64,000 nucleotides of DNA from Streptomyces sp. CGMCC 4.7035 (lineage in GTDB: Bacteria > Actinomycetota > Actinomycetes > Streptomycetales > Streptomycetaceae). The number at the start of each line of letters is the position of its first letter. The stretch's first letter is position 1. Below are positions 54,177 to 63,616 of the stretch, in pieces. The notes under the pieces are model-generated. The model was not told the origin of the DNA. It did no database searches and saw only the letters and a list, made by a program, of their open reading frames with translations. A program made the position numbers and the translations under genes. The stretch covers positions 6,985,001-7,049,000 of the forward strand of contig NZ_CP134053.1 in assembly GCF_031583065.1 (NCBI RefSeq), in the 5' to 3' direction.

Positions 54177-55577
54177 TCAGAAGAGCTTGCCCGGGTTGAG
54201 GATGCCCAGCGGGTCGAAGACCTGCTTGATCGCCCGCTGCATCTCCACGCCCACCGGGCCGATCTCGCGCGCCAGCCACTCCTTCTTCAGGACGCCCACG
54301 CCGTGCTCGCCGGTGATCGTGCCGCCGAGCGCCAGGCCGAGGGCCATGATCTCGTCGAAGGACTCGCGGGCGCGCCGGGACTCCTCGGGGTCCTGCGCGT
54401 CGAAGCAGACGGTCGGGTGCGTGTTGCCGTCCCCGGCGTGCGCGCAGACCCCGATGGTGAGCTTGTACTTCTCGGCGATCCGCTCCACTCCTTCGAGCAT
54501 CTCGCCGAGCCGGGAGCGGGGCACGCACACGTCGTCGATCATCGTCGTGCCCTTGACGGCCTCCAGCGCGGTGAGCGACAACCGCCTCGCCTTCAGGAGG
54601 AGTTCGGACTCGGCCGCGTCGTCCGCCGGTACGACCTCGGTGGCGCCCGCGGCCTCGCACAGCGCGCCGACCGCGGCGAGGTCGGCGGCCGGGTCGGGGG
54701 TGTCGAAGGCGGCGAGCAGCAGGGCCTCGGTGCTCTCCGGCAGGCCCATGTGCGCCAGGTCGTTGACGGCCTTGACCGTCGTACGGTCCATCAGTTCGAG
54801 GAGGGACGGCACATGTCCGCCCTCCATGATCCGGCAGACGGCGTCGCAGGCGGCGGCCGCGGAGGCGAACTCGGCGGCCAGCACCAGCTGCTGGGGCGGC
54901 TGAGGCTTCAGCGCCAGGGTCGCGCGGACGACGATGCCCAGCGAGCCCTCGGAGCCGACGAAGAGCCGGGTGAGGTCGTAACCGGCCACGCCCTTGGCGG
55001 TGCGGCGGCCGGTGGACAAGAGGCGTCCGTCGGCGAGGACGACGTCGAGGCCGAGGACGTACTCGGCCGTCACCCCGTACTTCACGCAGCACAGACCGCC
55101 GGAGGCCGTGCCGATGTTGCCGCCGATGGTGCACATCTCCCAGCTGGAGGGGTCCGGCGGGTAGGCGAGGCCGTGTTCGTTCACCGCGCGGGAGAGCGTG
55201 GCGTTGATGACGCCGGGTTCGACGACGGCGACACGGTCGACCGGGTTGATCTCCAGGATCCGGTCCATCTTCGTCAGGGAGAGCACGATGCAGCCGTCGG
55301 AGGCGTTCGCGCCGCCCGACAGTCCGGTGCGGGCGCCCTGCGGGACGACCGGGACGCGTAGTTCGGTGGCCGTCCGCATGATGTGCTGCACCTGTTCGAC
55401 GGTGCGCGGCAGCACGACCACGGCCGGGGTGCCGGACGCGCAGAAGCTCGCCATGTCGTTCGCGTACGAGGCCGTGACGTCGGGGTCCGTCAGGACGGCC
55501 GCGGCCGGCAGGCCGGTCCGGAGGCGGTCGAGGAGGTTGCCGGTGACTTCGTCGCGCGGGGCTTCGATACGGCTCAT
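54177..55577 (-). CDS. FAD-linked oxidase, glycolate/D-lactate dehydrogenase type
   Basis: A 466-residue flavoprotein of the GlcD/DLD family. The PCMH FAD domain has VVVLPRTVEQVQHIM, VVPQGARTGLSGGA and DPSSWEMCTIGGNIGTASGG; the C-terminal oxidase domain has HAGDGNTHP and GTITGEHGVGVLKK, with the metal/active-site His residues. It oxidises D-2-hydroxyacids. The start is MSRIEAPRD. It is the second gene after hppD in the same direction, separated by a terminator, so probably independent. It converges with ssgG. Confidence 0.9.
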   Translation of the reverse strand: MSRIEAPRDEVTGNLLDRLRTGLPAAAVLTDPDVTASYANDMASFCASGTPAVVVLPRTVEQVQHIMRTATELRVPVVPQGARTGLSGGANASDGCIVLSLTKMDRILEINPVDRVAVVEPGVINATLSRAVNEHGLAYPPDPSSWEMCTIGGNIGTASGGLCCVKYGVTAEYVLGLDVVLADGRLLSTGRRTAKGVAGYDLTRLFVGSEGSLGIVVRATLALKPQPPQQLVLAAEFASAAAACDAVCRIMEGGHVPSLLELMDRTTVKAVNDLAHMGLPESTEALLLAAFDTPDPAADLAAVGALCEAAGATEVVPADDAAESELLLKARRLSLTALEAVKGTTMIDDVCVPRSRLGEMLEGVERIAEKYKLTIGVCAHAGDGNTHPTVCFDAQDPEESRRARESFDEIMALGLALGGTITGEHGVGVLKKEWLAREIGPVGVEMQRAIKQVFDPLGILNPGKLF

Positions 55578-55626
55578 GATCACAGCGTCGCACCCGGGGG
55601 CAGCGGTGTGAACCCCGTCGGCGCGA

Positions 55627-55659
55627 GGCGCCCGCCGGGGACGGTGCCCGGCGGGCGCC
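55627..55659 (-). terminator. Stem-loop terminator after hppD
   Basis: GGCGCCCGCCGGG (55627-55639) pairs perfectly with CCCGGCGGGCGCC (55647-55659), 29 bp beyond the hppD stop. Confidence 0.8.
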
Positions 55660-55687
55660 CGCAGTCACAAGTTGCCGAGTCCGCGAC

Positions 55688-57435
<1,748 letters not shown>

Positions 57436-57454
57436 CCGACCGGGGTGAGCGCGC

Positions 57455-58129
57455 GTGAGCTTCTGGGAGTACTTGGGCGACCGTCACCAGCAGTTGCTCA
57501 CGGAGACCTGTCAGCACGCCCTCGTGGTCGCGCAGTGCGTGGTCCTCGCGACGGCCCTCGGGGTGCTGGCCGGCGTCGCCATCTGCCGCAGCGGGTGGCT
57601 GGGCGACCACGCCACGGCCACCACCGCCACCCTCCTGGCCGTCCCGCCCCTCGCCCTGATCGGTCTGCTGGTCCCGGTCGTGGGACCGGGGGTGCCGCCG
57701 ACCGTCATCGCGCTGACCCTGTGCGGACTGGTGCCGATCGCGCGGAACACCGTCGTCGGACTGCGCGGGACCGATCCGTCACCGCTGGACACGGCCCGGG
57801 GCCTCGGCATGTCGCGGACGGCACGGCTCGTGCGCGTGGAGCTGCCGCGGGCCTGGCCGCCGATCCTCACCGGGATCCGGGGCTCCACGCGGATACTGAT
57901 GGGCATCGCCGCGATCGCCGCGTACGCCTCCGGGCCCGGCCTCGGCAACGAGATCTTCCGCGGCCTCGGCTCCCCGGGCGACGCGCACGCGCGCGACCAG
58001 GTGCTCGCGGGCACGCTCGGGATCGTCGCCCTCGCGCTTCTGTTCGACACCGCATACGCCCTCATCGGGCGGCTGACCATCCCCAGGACGCCTGGAGCAC
58101 CGGCGCAACCGGAGGAGAACCAGACGTGA
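57455..58129 (+). CDS. ABC permease, betaine/choline (OpuB/OpuC) type
   Basis: A 224-residue permease with five helices and the BPD_transp_1 core; the EAA-like loop reads DTARGLGMSRTARLVRVELPRAWPPILTGIR, which contacts the ATPase. Overall it is like the ProW/OpuCB family. It starts with GTG 57455, 19 bp after the AsnC gene, so may be cotranscribed. No ATPase or binding-protein gene follows. Confidence 0.85.
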   Translation: MSFWEYLGDRHQQLLTETCQHALVVAQCVVLATALGVLAGVAICRSGWLGDHATATTATLLAVPPLALIGLLVPVVGPGVPPTVIALTLCGLVPIARNTVVGLRGTDPSPLDTARGLGMSRTARLVRVELPRAWPPILTGIRGSTRILMGIAAIAAYASGPGLGNEIFRGLGSPGDAHARDQVLAGTLGIVALALLFDTAYALIGRLTIPRTPGAPAQPEENQT

Positions 58130-58926
58130 CCACACCCAAGCTGGAGGAGCAGAAAGAGACCGAAGTGACGGCTCCGCCGAGCCCCCCGCAACGGCGGGTC
58201 ACCTGGCAGAGGGTGACCCTGCTGCCATTGGCGCTGGTCGCCGTGCTCCTGACGGCCCGACAGTGGTTCCGGCACGCCCACCTGGACCCGGTCACCGAGA
58301 GCGCGCTGGCGCGCGGGCAGGTGACGAAGGCGCTGTGGCGGCATGTCGAACTGACCGCGATCTCCACATTCTGCGTGCTGATCATCGCGATCCCGCTGGG
58401 GATCCTGCTCACCCGCAGGTCCTTCCGCAAGGTCACGCCGGTGGCGATGGCGATCGCCGACATGGGGCGGGCCGCCCCGGCGATCGGCCTGCTGGCGCTG
58501 CCGGTGATCTGGCTCGGCACCGGCCGGAAGGCCGTCCTGATCGGCATGATCGCCTTCGCCGTCCTGCCGGTGCTGTCGCACACGGTCAAGGGACTGAGAG
58601 CGAACGACCCGACGCTCCTGGAGGCCGCGCGCGACATCGGTATGTCCCCGCTGGGCGTGCTGACCCGGATGGAACTGCCGCTCGCGGTGCCGCTGATCCT
58701 GGCGGGCGTGCGCACGGCGCTGGTCCTCAACGTGGGTACGGCGACCCTGGCGGCCTTCGGGGGAGGCGGCGGCCTGGGCGTGCTGATCAGGACCGGCATC
58801 GCCCATCAGCGCACACAGGTGCTGCTGCTCGGCGCGATCCTCACGATCGCGCTCGCACTGCTGGTCGACTGGCTGGCGTCACTGGGCGAGCTGTTGCTGC
58901 GGCCGCGGTTCGCCAAGCGGGCCTGA
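58126..58926 (+). CDS. ABC permease, betaine/choline (OpuB/OpuC) type
   Basis: A 266-residue permease with a cytoplasmic start, six helices and an EAA loop (LLEAARDIGMSPLGVLTRMELPLAVPLILAGVRTALVLNVGTATLAAF). The GTG overlaps the first permease's stop (GTGA), so the two are coupled and probably form a heterodimer. Missing here are the ATP-binding and substrate-binding subunits, which usually lie in the same operon. Osmoprotectant or amino-acid uptake is inferred from family only. Confidence 0.85.
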   Translation: MTTPKLEEQKETEVTAPPSPPQRRVTWQRVTLLPLALVAVLLTARQWFRHAHLDPVTESALARGQVTKALWRHVELTAISTFCVLIIAIPLGILLTRRSFRKVTPVAMAIADMGRAAPAIGLLALPVIWLGTGRKAVLIGMIAFAVLPVLSHTVKGLRANDPTLLEAARDIGMSPLGVLTRMELPLAVPLILAGVRTALVLNVGTATLAAFGGGGGLGVLIRTGIAHQRTQVLLLGAILTIALALLVDWLASLGELLLRPRFAKRA

Positions 58927-58977
58927 GAGACCGGAAGTTCCAAGGAGCCGGCTCCGGAACAGGTTCCAAAGAACTGC

Positions 58978-59011
58978 TTGCAAAGAACCCGTTGCAGCGG
59001 TTTCTTTGCAA
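58978..59011. promoter_or_regulatory. Inverted repeat operator upstream of ArsR-like gene
   Basis: TTGCAAAGAA (58978-58987) and TTCTTTGCAA (59002-59011) form a perfect 10-bp inverted repeat with a 14-bp spacer. CCAAAGAAC also occurs just upstream at 58966-58974. TACCTT at 59015-59020 could be the -10 of a leaderless transcript. Autoregulation is likely. Confidence 0.65.
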
Positions 59012-59027
59012 CGCTACCTTTGTACGC

Positions 59028-59612
59028 ATGAACGAGCCCCAGGACCCACAGGTCCGCAACCTCGACGCCCGCTCACTGCGTGGACTCGCACACCCGCTGC
59101 GCATGCGGCTGCTCGACGCCCTGCGCTTCGGGGGACCGGCCACGGCGTCCCAACTCGCCGACAGACTGGGCGAGTCGAGCGGCTCGACCAGTTACCACCT
59201 GCGCCAGCTCGCCGCCCACGGCTTCGTCGAGGACGCCCCCGAGCACGGCAAGGGGCGGGAGCGGTGGTGGAAGGCGGTCCACCGGGGTCTTGCGTTCGAC
59301 GACTCCCTCCTGCGGGACGACAACCCGGAGGTGCGCGGCGCCGCCGACCTGTACCTGCACGAGGTCGCGACCACGCAGACCCGTGATCTGTCCACGTGGC
59401 TGGGCAACCGCGATGCCTGGCCCGAGGAGTGGTCCCGCGTCTGGGACCTGAGCAGCGCGACGCTACGGCTGACGCCCGAACTCACCCGCGAACTGGTCGA
59501 GAAGATGCACGCCCTCCTCGACACCTATCGCGAGCTGGCCGCCGACGAGAACGACCCACAGGCCGCACAGGTACGGATCCACACGCACGCCTTCCCCATC
59601 ACCACGGACTGA
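59028..59612 (+). CDS. ArsR-like winged-helix regulator
   Basis: A 194-residue protein. The N-terminal helix-turn-helix is ArsR/HTH_20 like (LAHPLRMRLLDALRFGGPATASQLADRLGESSGSTSYHLRQLAAHGFVED) with a wing GKGRERWWKAVHRG. No cysteine metal-binding motif is seen, so it does not sense metals in the ArsR manner. A helical C-terminal domain of 100 residues follows. No Shine-Dalgarno sequence precedes the ATG. A small gene at 59625 is directly downstream. Confidence 0.85.
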   Translation: MNEPQDPQVRNLDARSLRGLAHPLRMRLLDALRFGGPATASQLADRLGESSGSTSYHLRQLAAHGFVEDAPEHGKGRERWWKAVHRGLAFDDSLLRDDNPEVRGAADLYLHEVATTQTRDLSTWLGNRDAWPEEWSRVWDLSSATLRLTPELTRELVEKMHALLDTYRELAADENDPQAAQVRIHTHAFPITTD

Positions 59613-59624
59613 AAGGCACCGCCG

Positions 59625-59807
59625 ATGCACCCCGAGGCCCAGCTCGCCCTGCACCGCGTCCGCGCCGCCGAACTCCACGCCCAGGCCGACGCGTATCGTC
59701 TCGCCACCGACGCCAGGCAACCCCGTGACCTGCGCGTACGCCTCGGCTGGACCCTCGTCGAGGTCGGCCTGCGGCTCGCCGCCGCACCCCGGCCCGCCAC
59801 TGTCTAG
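59625..59807 (+). CDS. Small hypothetical protein
   Basis: A 60-residue basic protein (MHPEAQLALHRVRAAELHAQ..., LRVRLGWTLVEVGLRLAAAP), helical, with a C-terminal amphipathic helix. It follows the ArsR-like gene by 12 bp with AGG before the ATG, so it is probably in the same operon. The stop TAG is the first part of the CTAG at the left end of the MITE-like element (59804-59972). No function recognised. Confidence 0.72.
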   Translation: MHPEAQLALHRVRAAELHAQADAYRLATDARQPRDLRVRLGWTLVEVGLRLAAAPRPATV

Positions 59808-59972
59808 TGCCCCGGCAGGCAACGTTTGCCCGTCAAGGAGCGGCGTCCGGTGCGTGCTCTCGGGGTGCCGGACGGAAGCCCTCGTACTGGATGTACTTGG
59901 GCTTTCGACCGGTGCGGCGAGAGTGCGTGCCGGGCGTCGCGACGGGGCGAACGTTGCCTGTCGGGGCACTAG
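59804..59972. mobile_element. MITE-like element flanked by CTAG
   Basis: A left terminal repeat at 59804-59834 (CTAGTGCCCCGGCAGGCAAC...) is matched by its inverse at 59941-59972 (...GTTGCCTGTCGGGGCACTAG) with about three differences. The interior is also palindromic at low stringency. Both ends are CTAG, which fits a 4-bp target duplication. Length between the repeats is about 105 bp; no transposase is encoded. The left CTAG provides the stop of the small gene and the right CTAG the stop of the Lon-like protease gene. Confidence 0.75.
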
Positions 59973-60760
59973 CAGCTCGGTACCGAGCCCTTCCCCTTCT
60001 CCAGCGCCACCAGCGCGTCGACCGCGCCGTTCAATGTCGTCACCGGAACCAGCCGCAGCCCCTTCGGCAGCTGCGCCTTCGCGTCGGAGCACTCCGCCTT
60101 CGGGATCAGGAAGACCGTCGCACCGTCGCGGCGGGCGGCCTGCGTCTTGAGGGCGACGCCGCCGACCGCGCCGACCTTGCCGGCCGCGTCGATCGTGCCC
60201 GTACCGGCGATGGTGCGGCCGCCCGTCAGGTCGCCCCCGCTGCCGTCGCCGTCCAGTTTGTCGACGATCCCGAGGGAGAACAGCAGGCCCGCGCTGGGAC
60301 CGCCGACATCCGCGAGCTTCAGCGTGACCTTGACCTTCTTGTCGCTGAGGTCCAGGTATTTGAGCGCCGCCCGGGTCGCCGCGTCCTGGGACTGTTTCAT
60401 CTGCTCGGTGTTGTGCCGCTCGATCTCCTTGACGCTGTTGCCGCTCGGGTAGACCGAGTCGCGCGGCAGCACCGCCCGGTCCGTACGGAACCAGCCGTCG
60501 ACCACGTCACCGAGGGAGACCTGCGTGTCGGGACCGGTCGCCTCGATCGTCGTCATCCGTAGCTGACCGGTCGTCGTGCGGGTGGGAGCCCCGCTGATCG
60601 TGATCACGGGAGCGCCCTTGTTCTCGCCGAGGACGTTCGCCGTCATGCCGGGCTGCGCCACGGAGAACGGCAGCGGCGCGAACGCCGCCGTCGCGAGAAG
60701 GGCCACGACGGGCAGGGCACAGACGGCGACGGCCTTGGGGCGCGAGAGGCGAGAAAGCAC
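59969..60760 (-). CDS. Lon-like membrane-anchored serine protease (YlbL-related)
   Basis: A 263-residue protein. A signal anchor (AVAVCALPVVALLATAAFAPLPF) precedes a PDZ-less region and a C-terminal Lon (S16) protease domain. The catalytic Ser is in GGPSAGLLFSLGI; the Lys is in the VGGVALKTQAARRDGA segment. In Bacillus YlbL a PDZ domain lies before the Lon domain; here the first 100 residues (ITISGAPTRTTTGQLRMTTIEA) hold no clear PDZ. Substrate unknown, extracellular side. The stop lies within the CTAG of the MITE-like element. Confidence 0.8.
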   Translation of the reverse strand: MLSRLSRPKAVAVCALPVVALLATAAFAPLPFSVAQPGMTANVLGENKGAPVITISGAPTRTTTGQLRMTTIEATGPDTQVSLGDVVDGWFRTDRAVLPRDSVYPSGNSVKEIERHNTEQMKQSQDAATRAALKYLDLSDKKVKVTLKLADVGGPSAGLLFSLGIVDKLDGDGSGGDLTGGRTIAGTGTIDAAGKVGAVGGVALKTQAARRDGATVFLIPKAECSDAKAQLPKGLRLVPVTTLNGAVDALVALEKGKGSVPSC

Positions 60761-60839
60761 GGAATCAATCTAACGTGACGGTGGATTCCGCCCGGGGGCC
60801 GGTCAGCCCCGCTCCGGGTCCTGCCGCCCACGACCGGTG

Positions 60840-61949
60840 TCAGCCCCCGTACACGGTCCTCCTGCCGGTGGTGAAGCGCCGTAGCGCGTCCGGGAGTGGT
60901 TCGATGCCGATTCCGGGTGCGGACGGCACCGGCAGATGGCCGTCCTCCAGGACGAACGGCTCGGTGATGTCCTCGGCGAAGTAACGGGAGGACGCCGAGG
61001 TGTCGCCGGGCAGTGTGAAGCCGGGCAGGGCGGCCAGGGCGAGGTTGGGCGCCCTGCCGATGCCCGTCTCCAGCATGCCGCCGCACCAGACCGGCACCCC
61101 GTGCGCGTGCGCCACGTCGTGCACGCGGCGGGCCTCCAGGTAGCCGCCGACCCGGGCCGGTTTCACGTTCACGACCCGGCAGGCGTCCAGCGCGATCGCG
61201 GAGGCGGTGTCGCGGGCGTTGTGCAGGGACTCGTCCAGGCAGACGGGGGTCGTGATGCGCTGCTGGAGTCGCGCATGGGCGCGGAGGTTGTTCTCCTCCA
61301 GCGGCTCCTCGATCAGCAGCAGCCCGAACACGTCGAGTTTCCGCAGGTGCTCGGCGTCGGCGAGCGTGTACGCCGTGTTCGCGTCGACCTGGAGCGGCAG
61401 CGCGTCCCCGAAGCGCTCGCGGACGGCTCGTACGGGTTCGAGGTCCCAGCCGGGTTCGATCTTCAGCTTGATGCGGACGTACCCCTCGGCGAGGTAGCGC
61501 TCGACATCGTCCAGCAGCTCCGGCACGGAGTTCTTGATACCGACCGAGACCCCGGCCGGCACCCGGTCCCGTACCGCCCCCAGGTAGGTCGCGAGCGGCA
61601 TGCCGTGTGCGCGCAGCTCCGCGTCCAGGACCGCCGTCTCCAGGGCCGCCTTGGCCAGCTCGTGCCCCTTGATCTTCCCCATGGCCGGGGCGAGCGCTGC
61701 CGTGGTCAGGCGGGGCAGGGCGGCGACGCGCGGCAGCAGGAAGTCGCGCAGGACGATCTCGGCCCCGGCGACGAACTCGGGGCAGTACAGCGGCTCGGGG
61801 TCGGCCGCGAACTCCGACCAGCCCTCGGCGGCGTCGGTGACGACATGGAGGAGGAAGGTGTCCTTCGTCGTCATGGTGCCGAAGGAGGTGCGGAACGGGC
61901 CGACGAGCGGGATCGCCACATGGACGATCTCGACGCGTTCGAGCTTCAT
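60840..61949 (-). CDS. N-acylamino-acid racemase/o-succinylbenzoate synthase-like
   Basis: A 369-residue enolase-superfamily enzyme. Active-site residues K161/K163 (VRIKLKIE), D189 (QVDANTAY), E214 (LLIEEPL), D239 (CLDESLHN) and K263 (NVKPARVGG) occupy the same numbers as in the Amycolatopsis N-acylamino-acid racemase (K163, D189, E214, D239, K263). The group often also has o-succinylbenzoate synthase activity (MenC). Actinobacterial context and the GNAT partner favour an N-acylamino-acid role. The start overlaps the previous stop. Confidence 0.9.
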   Translation of the reverse strand: MKLERVEIVHVAIPLVGPFRTSFGTMTTKDTFLLHVVTDAAEGWSEFAADPEPLYCPEFVAGAEIVLRDFLLPRVAALPRLTTAALAPAMGKIKGHELAKAALETAVLDAELRAHGMPLATYLGAVRDRVPAGVSVGIKNSVPELLDDVERYLAEGYVRIKLKIEPGWDLEPVRAVRERFGDALPLQVDANTAYTLADAEHLRKLDVFGLLLIEEPLEENNLRAHARLQQRITTPVCLDESLHNARDTASAIALDACRVVNVKPARVGGYLEARRVHDVAHAHGVPVWCGGMLETGIGRAPNLALAALPGFTLPGDTSASSRYFAEDITEPFVLEDGHLPVPSAPGIGIEPLPDALRRFTTGRRTVYGG

Positions 61950-62857
61950 GCCGGGGTGTCCTCCTCGCGGGTGAGCGTGTACGAGCCGTCCCGGGACATG
62001 CCCGTCGCCCTGAACCCCTCGGCAAAGGCCTCCGTGAAGACGTCGCGGACGGCGTGCCGCCAGCGCAGGGCGAGGGCGGGGTCGGCGGCGCGCAGGGCGA
62101 CGATGTCGCCGGGCACGCGGCACCACACGTGCCGGCCGTCGCGGGAGCGGCGGGCGAGCGGGGCGCCGTCCGGGGCCATGGGGGTCCCTTGGGGGAGGGC
62201 GGCGGGGAGGGCGACGGGGTGGGCGGCGGGTCGGCCGATGGCGTGGGTGGCGGGCGCGGCGTTGCGGTCGGCGGTCTCGTACGGTCGCCGGGGCGCCGTC
62301 AGGTCCCAGGTCACCGTCAGCCGGTCGCTCTCGTCGCCGCCGTTCACGCCGTCGGCCATCGGGCCGTAGAAGTCGACCAGGTACTCGGTGCCGGTCGCGC
62401 CCAGCTTGGCCAGGTTGAATCGGGCGTTGCGGCCCACCAGCGGGTCGAAGGTCCAGCGCAGGGTGCGGGCGCCGCGCTCCAGGACCCAGGCGCGCTGCGC
62501 CTGCTTCACGGCATACCCGACACCGTGGTCGGCCGCCGCCACCAGGGAGTACGCGGCCGCGGCCGCGGGCGGCCCGAACACGGCGACGCAGGCCCCGGCG
62601 AGCCGCTCCCCCTCGACGGTGTACGCGGCGTGCACGGCCCCGCCCGCGTGGACGAGGCTGTGCAGCACCTCCGCCGGGTACGGCGGAGTGCTGCGGGGCG
62701 TCTGCCACACATCGCTGAAGAAGTCCGCCACGGCGGCGAGGCCGACCGCGTCGTGCACGGTGCGGACGACGACCGCGGCGGCGCGGGCGGCACCGTCCGC
62801 GAGTGCGCGCACCGCCGCGTGCTCGGGTAAGTCCGGTCGGTCAGTCTCAGCTGTCAT
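61946..62857 (-). CDS. GNAT-superfamily acyltransferase-like protein
   Basis: A 303-residue protein of the COG3375 type. VADFFSDVWQ, the Ala-rich LAGACVAVFGPPAAAAAYSLVAAADHGVGYAVKQAQRAWVLERG (acyl-CoA binding-like) and LRWTFDPLVGRNARFNLAKLGATG are recognisable. Its C-terminus is long and basic. The stop overlaps the racemase start (ATGA), so the products are made together: an N-acyltransferase and an N-acylamino-acid racemase would fit amino-acid derivative metabolism. The substrate is unknown. Confidence 0.82.
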   Translation of the reverse strand: MTAETDRPDLPEHAAVRALADGAARAAAVVVRTVHDAVGLAAVADFFSDVWQTPRSTPPYPAEVLHSLVHAGGAVHAAYTVEGERLAGACVAVFGPPAAAAAYSLVAAADHGVGYAVKQAQRAWVLERGARTLRWTFDPLVGRNARFNLAKLGATGTEYLVDFYGPMADGVNGGDESDRLTVTWDLTAPRRPYETADRNAAPATHAIGRPAAHPVALPAALPQGTPMAPDGAPLARRSRDGRHVWCRVPGDIVALRAADPALALRWRHAVRDVFTEAFAEGFRATGMSRDGSYTLTREEDTPA

Positions 62858-62974
62858 GAATCGAGTGTGGAAGGCGGCGGCAGCGTCGGCAACGGCCCGC
62901 GCGGTGGCCGAAGTCGAGGACGCTCGTGGCGGCTCCGGCGGGGGATCCCCCGGACGCGCCGCGCCGCGCGACGG

Positions 62975-63616
62975 TCAGCGCAGCGCCTCGGCCACCTCTC
63001 GCGCCGCGTCCATCACCCGTGGTCCCACCCTCTCCGGTACCGAGTCCGACAGCATCACGACCCCCACGCTGCCCTCGACCCCCGTCACCCCCAGCAGCGG
63101 TGCGGCCGCCCCGCAGGCGCCCGTCTCCAACTCCCCGTGCGTGAGCGTGTATCCGGGGTCGGTGACCGGCTGCCGACGGGCCGCGAGGATCGCACGGCCG
63201 GCGGCTCCCCGGTCGAGCGGATGCCGGAAGCCTGCGCGGTACGCCACGTGGTAGTCGGTCCACGTCGGCTCGACCACGGCGACGGCCAGCGCCTCCGACC
63301 CGTCGACGAGCGTGAGGTGCGCGGTCGCCCCGATGTCCTCGGCGAGCGCCCGCAGGGCGGGCAGCGCGGCCTCCCGCACCAGCGGATGCACCTGGCGGCC
63401 CAGACGCAGCACACCGAGCCCGACCCGGGCGCGGCCGCCCAGATCGCGGCGTACGAGAGAGTGCTGCTCCAGGGTGGCGAGCAACCGGTACACCACAGTC
63501 CGGTTCACGCCCAGTTTGCTGGACAGCTCGGTGACGGTCAGCCCGTGGTCCGTGTCGGCGAGCAGCTTGAGGACCCTGAGGCCCCGGTCGAGCGTCTGGG
63601 AGGTCTCCGCGGTCAC
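62975..63616 (-). CDS. IclR-family regulator
   Basis: A 213-residue protein: N-terminal winged helix (SQTLDRGLRVLKLLADTDHGLTVTELSSKLGVNRTVVYRLLATLEQ) and an IclR ligand domain (HPLVREAALPALRALAEDIGATAHLTL, GFRHPLDRGAAGRAIL). The C-terminal domain is slightly shorter than usual. GTG 63616 has AAGGAG nine bases upstream, preferred to 63625. It lies 118 bp upstream of the GNAT-racemase pair on the same strand, so it is a good candidate regulator of it. Confidence 0.87.
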   Translation of the reverse strand: MTAETSQTLDRGLRVLKLLADTDHGLTVTELSSKLGVNRTVVYRLLATLEQHSLVRRDLGGRARVGLGVLRLGRQVHPLVREAALPALRALAEDIGATAHLTLVDGSEALAVAVVEPTWTDYHVAYRAGFRHPLDRGAAGRAILAARRQPVTDPGYTLTHGELETGACGAAAPLLGVTGVEGSVGVVMLSDSVPERVGPRVMDAAREVAEALR

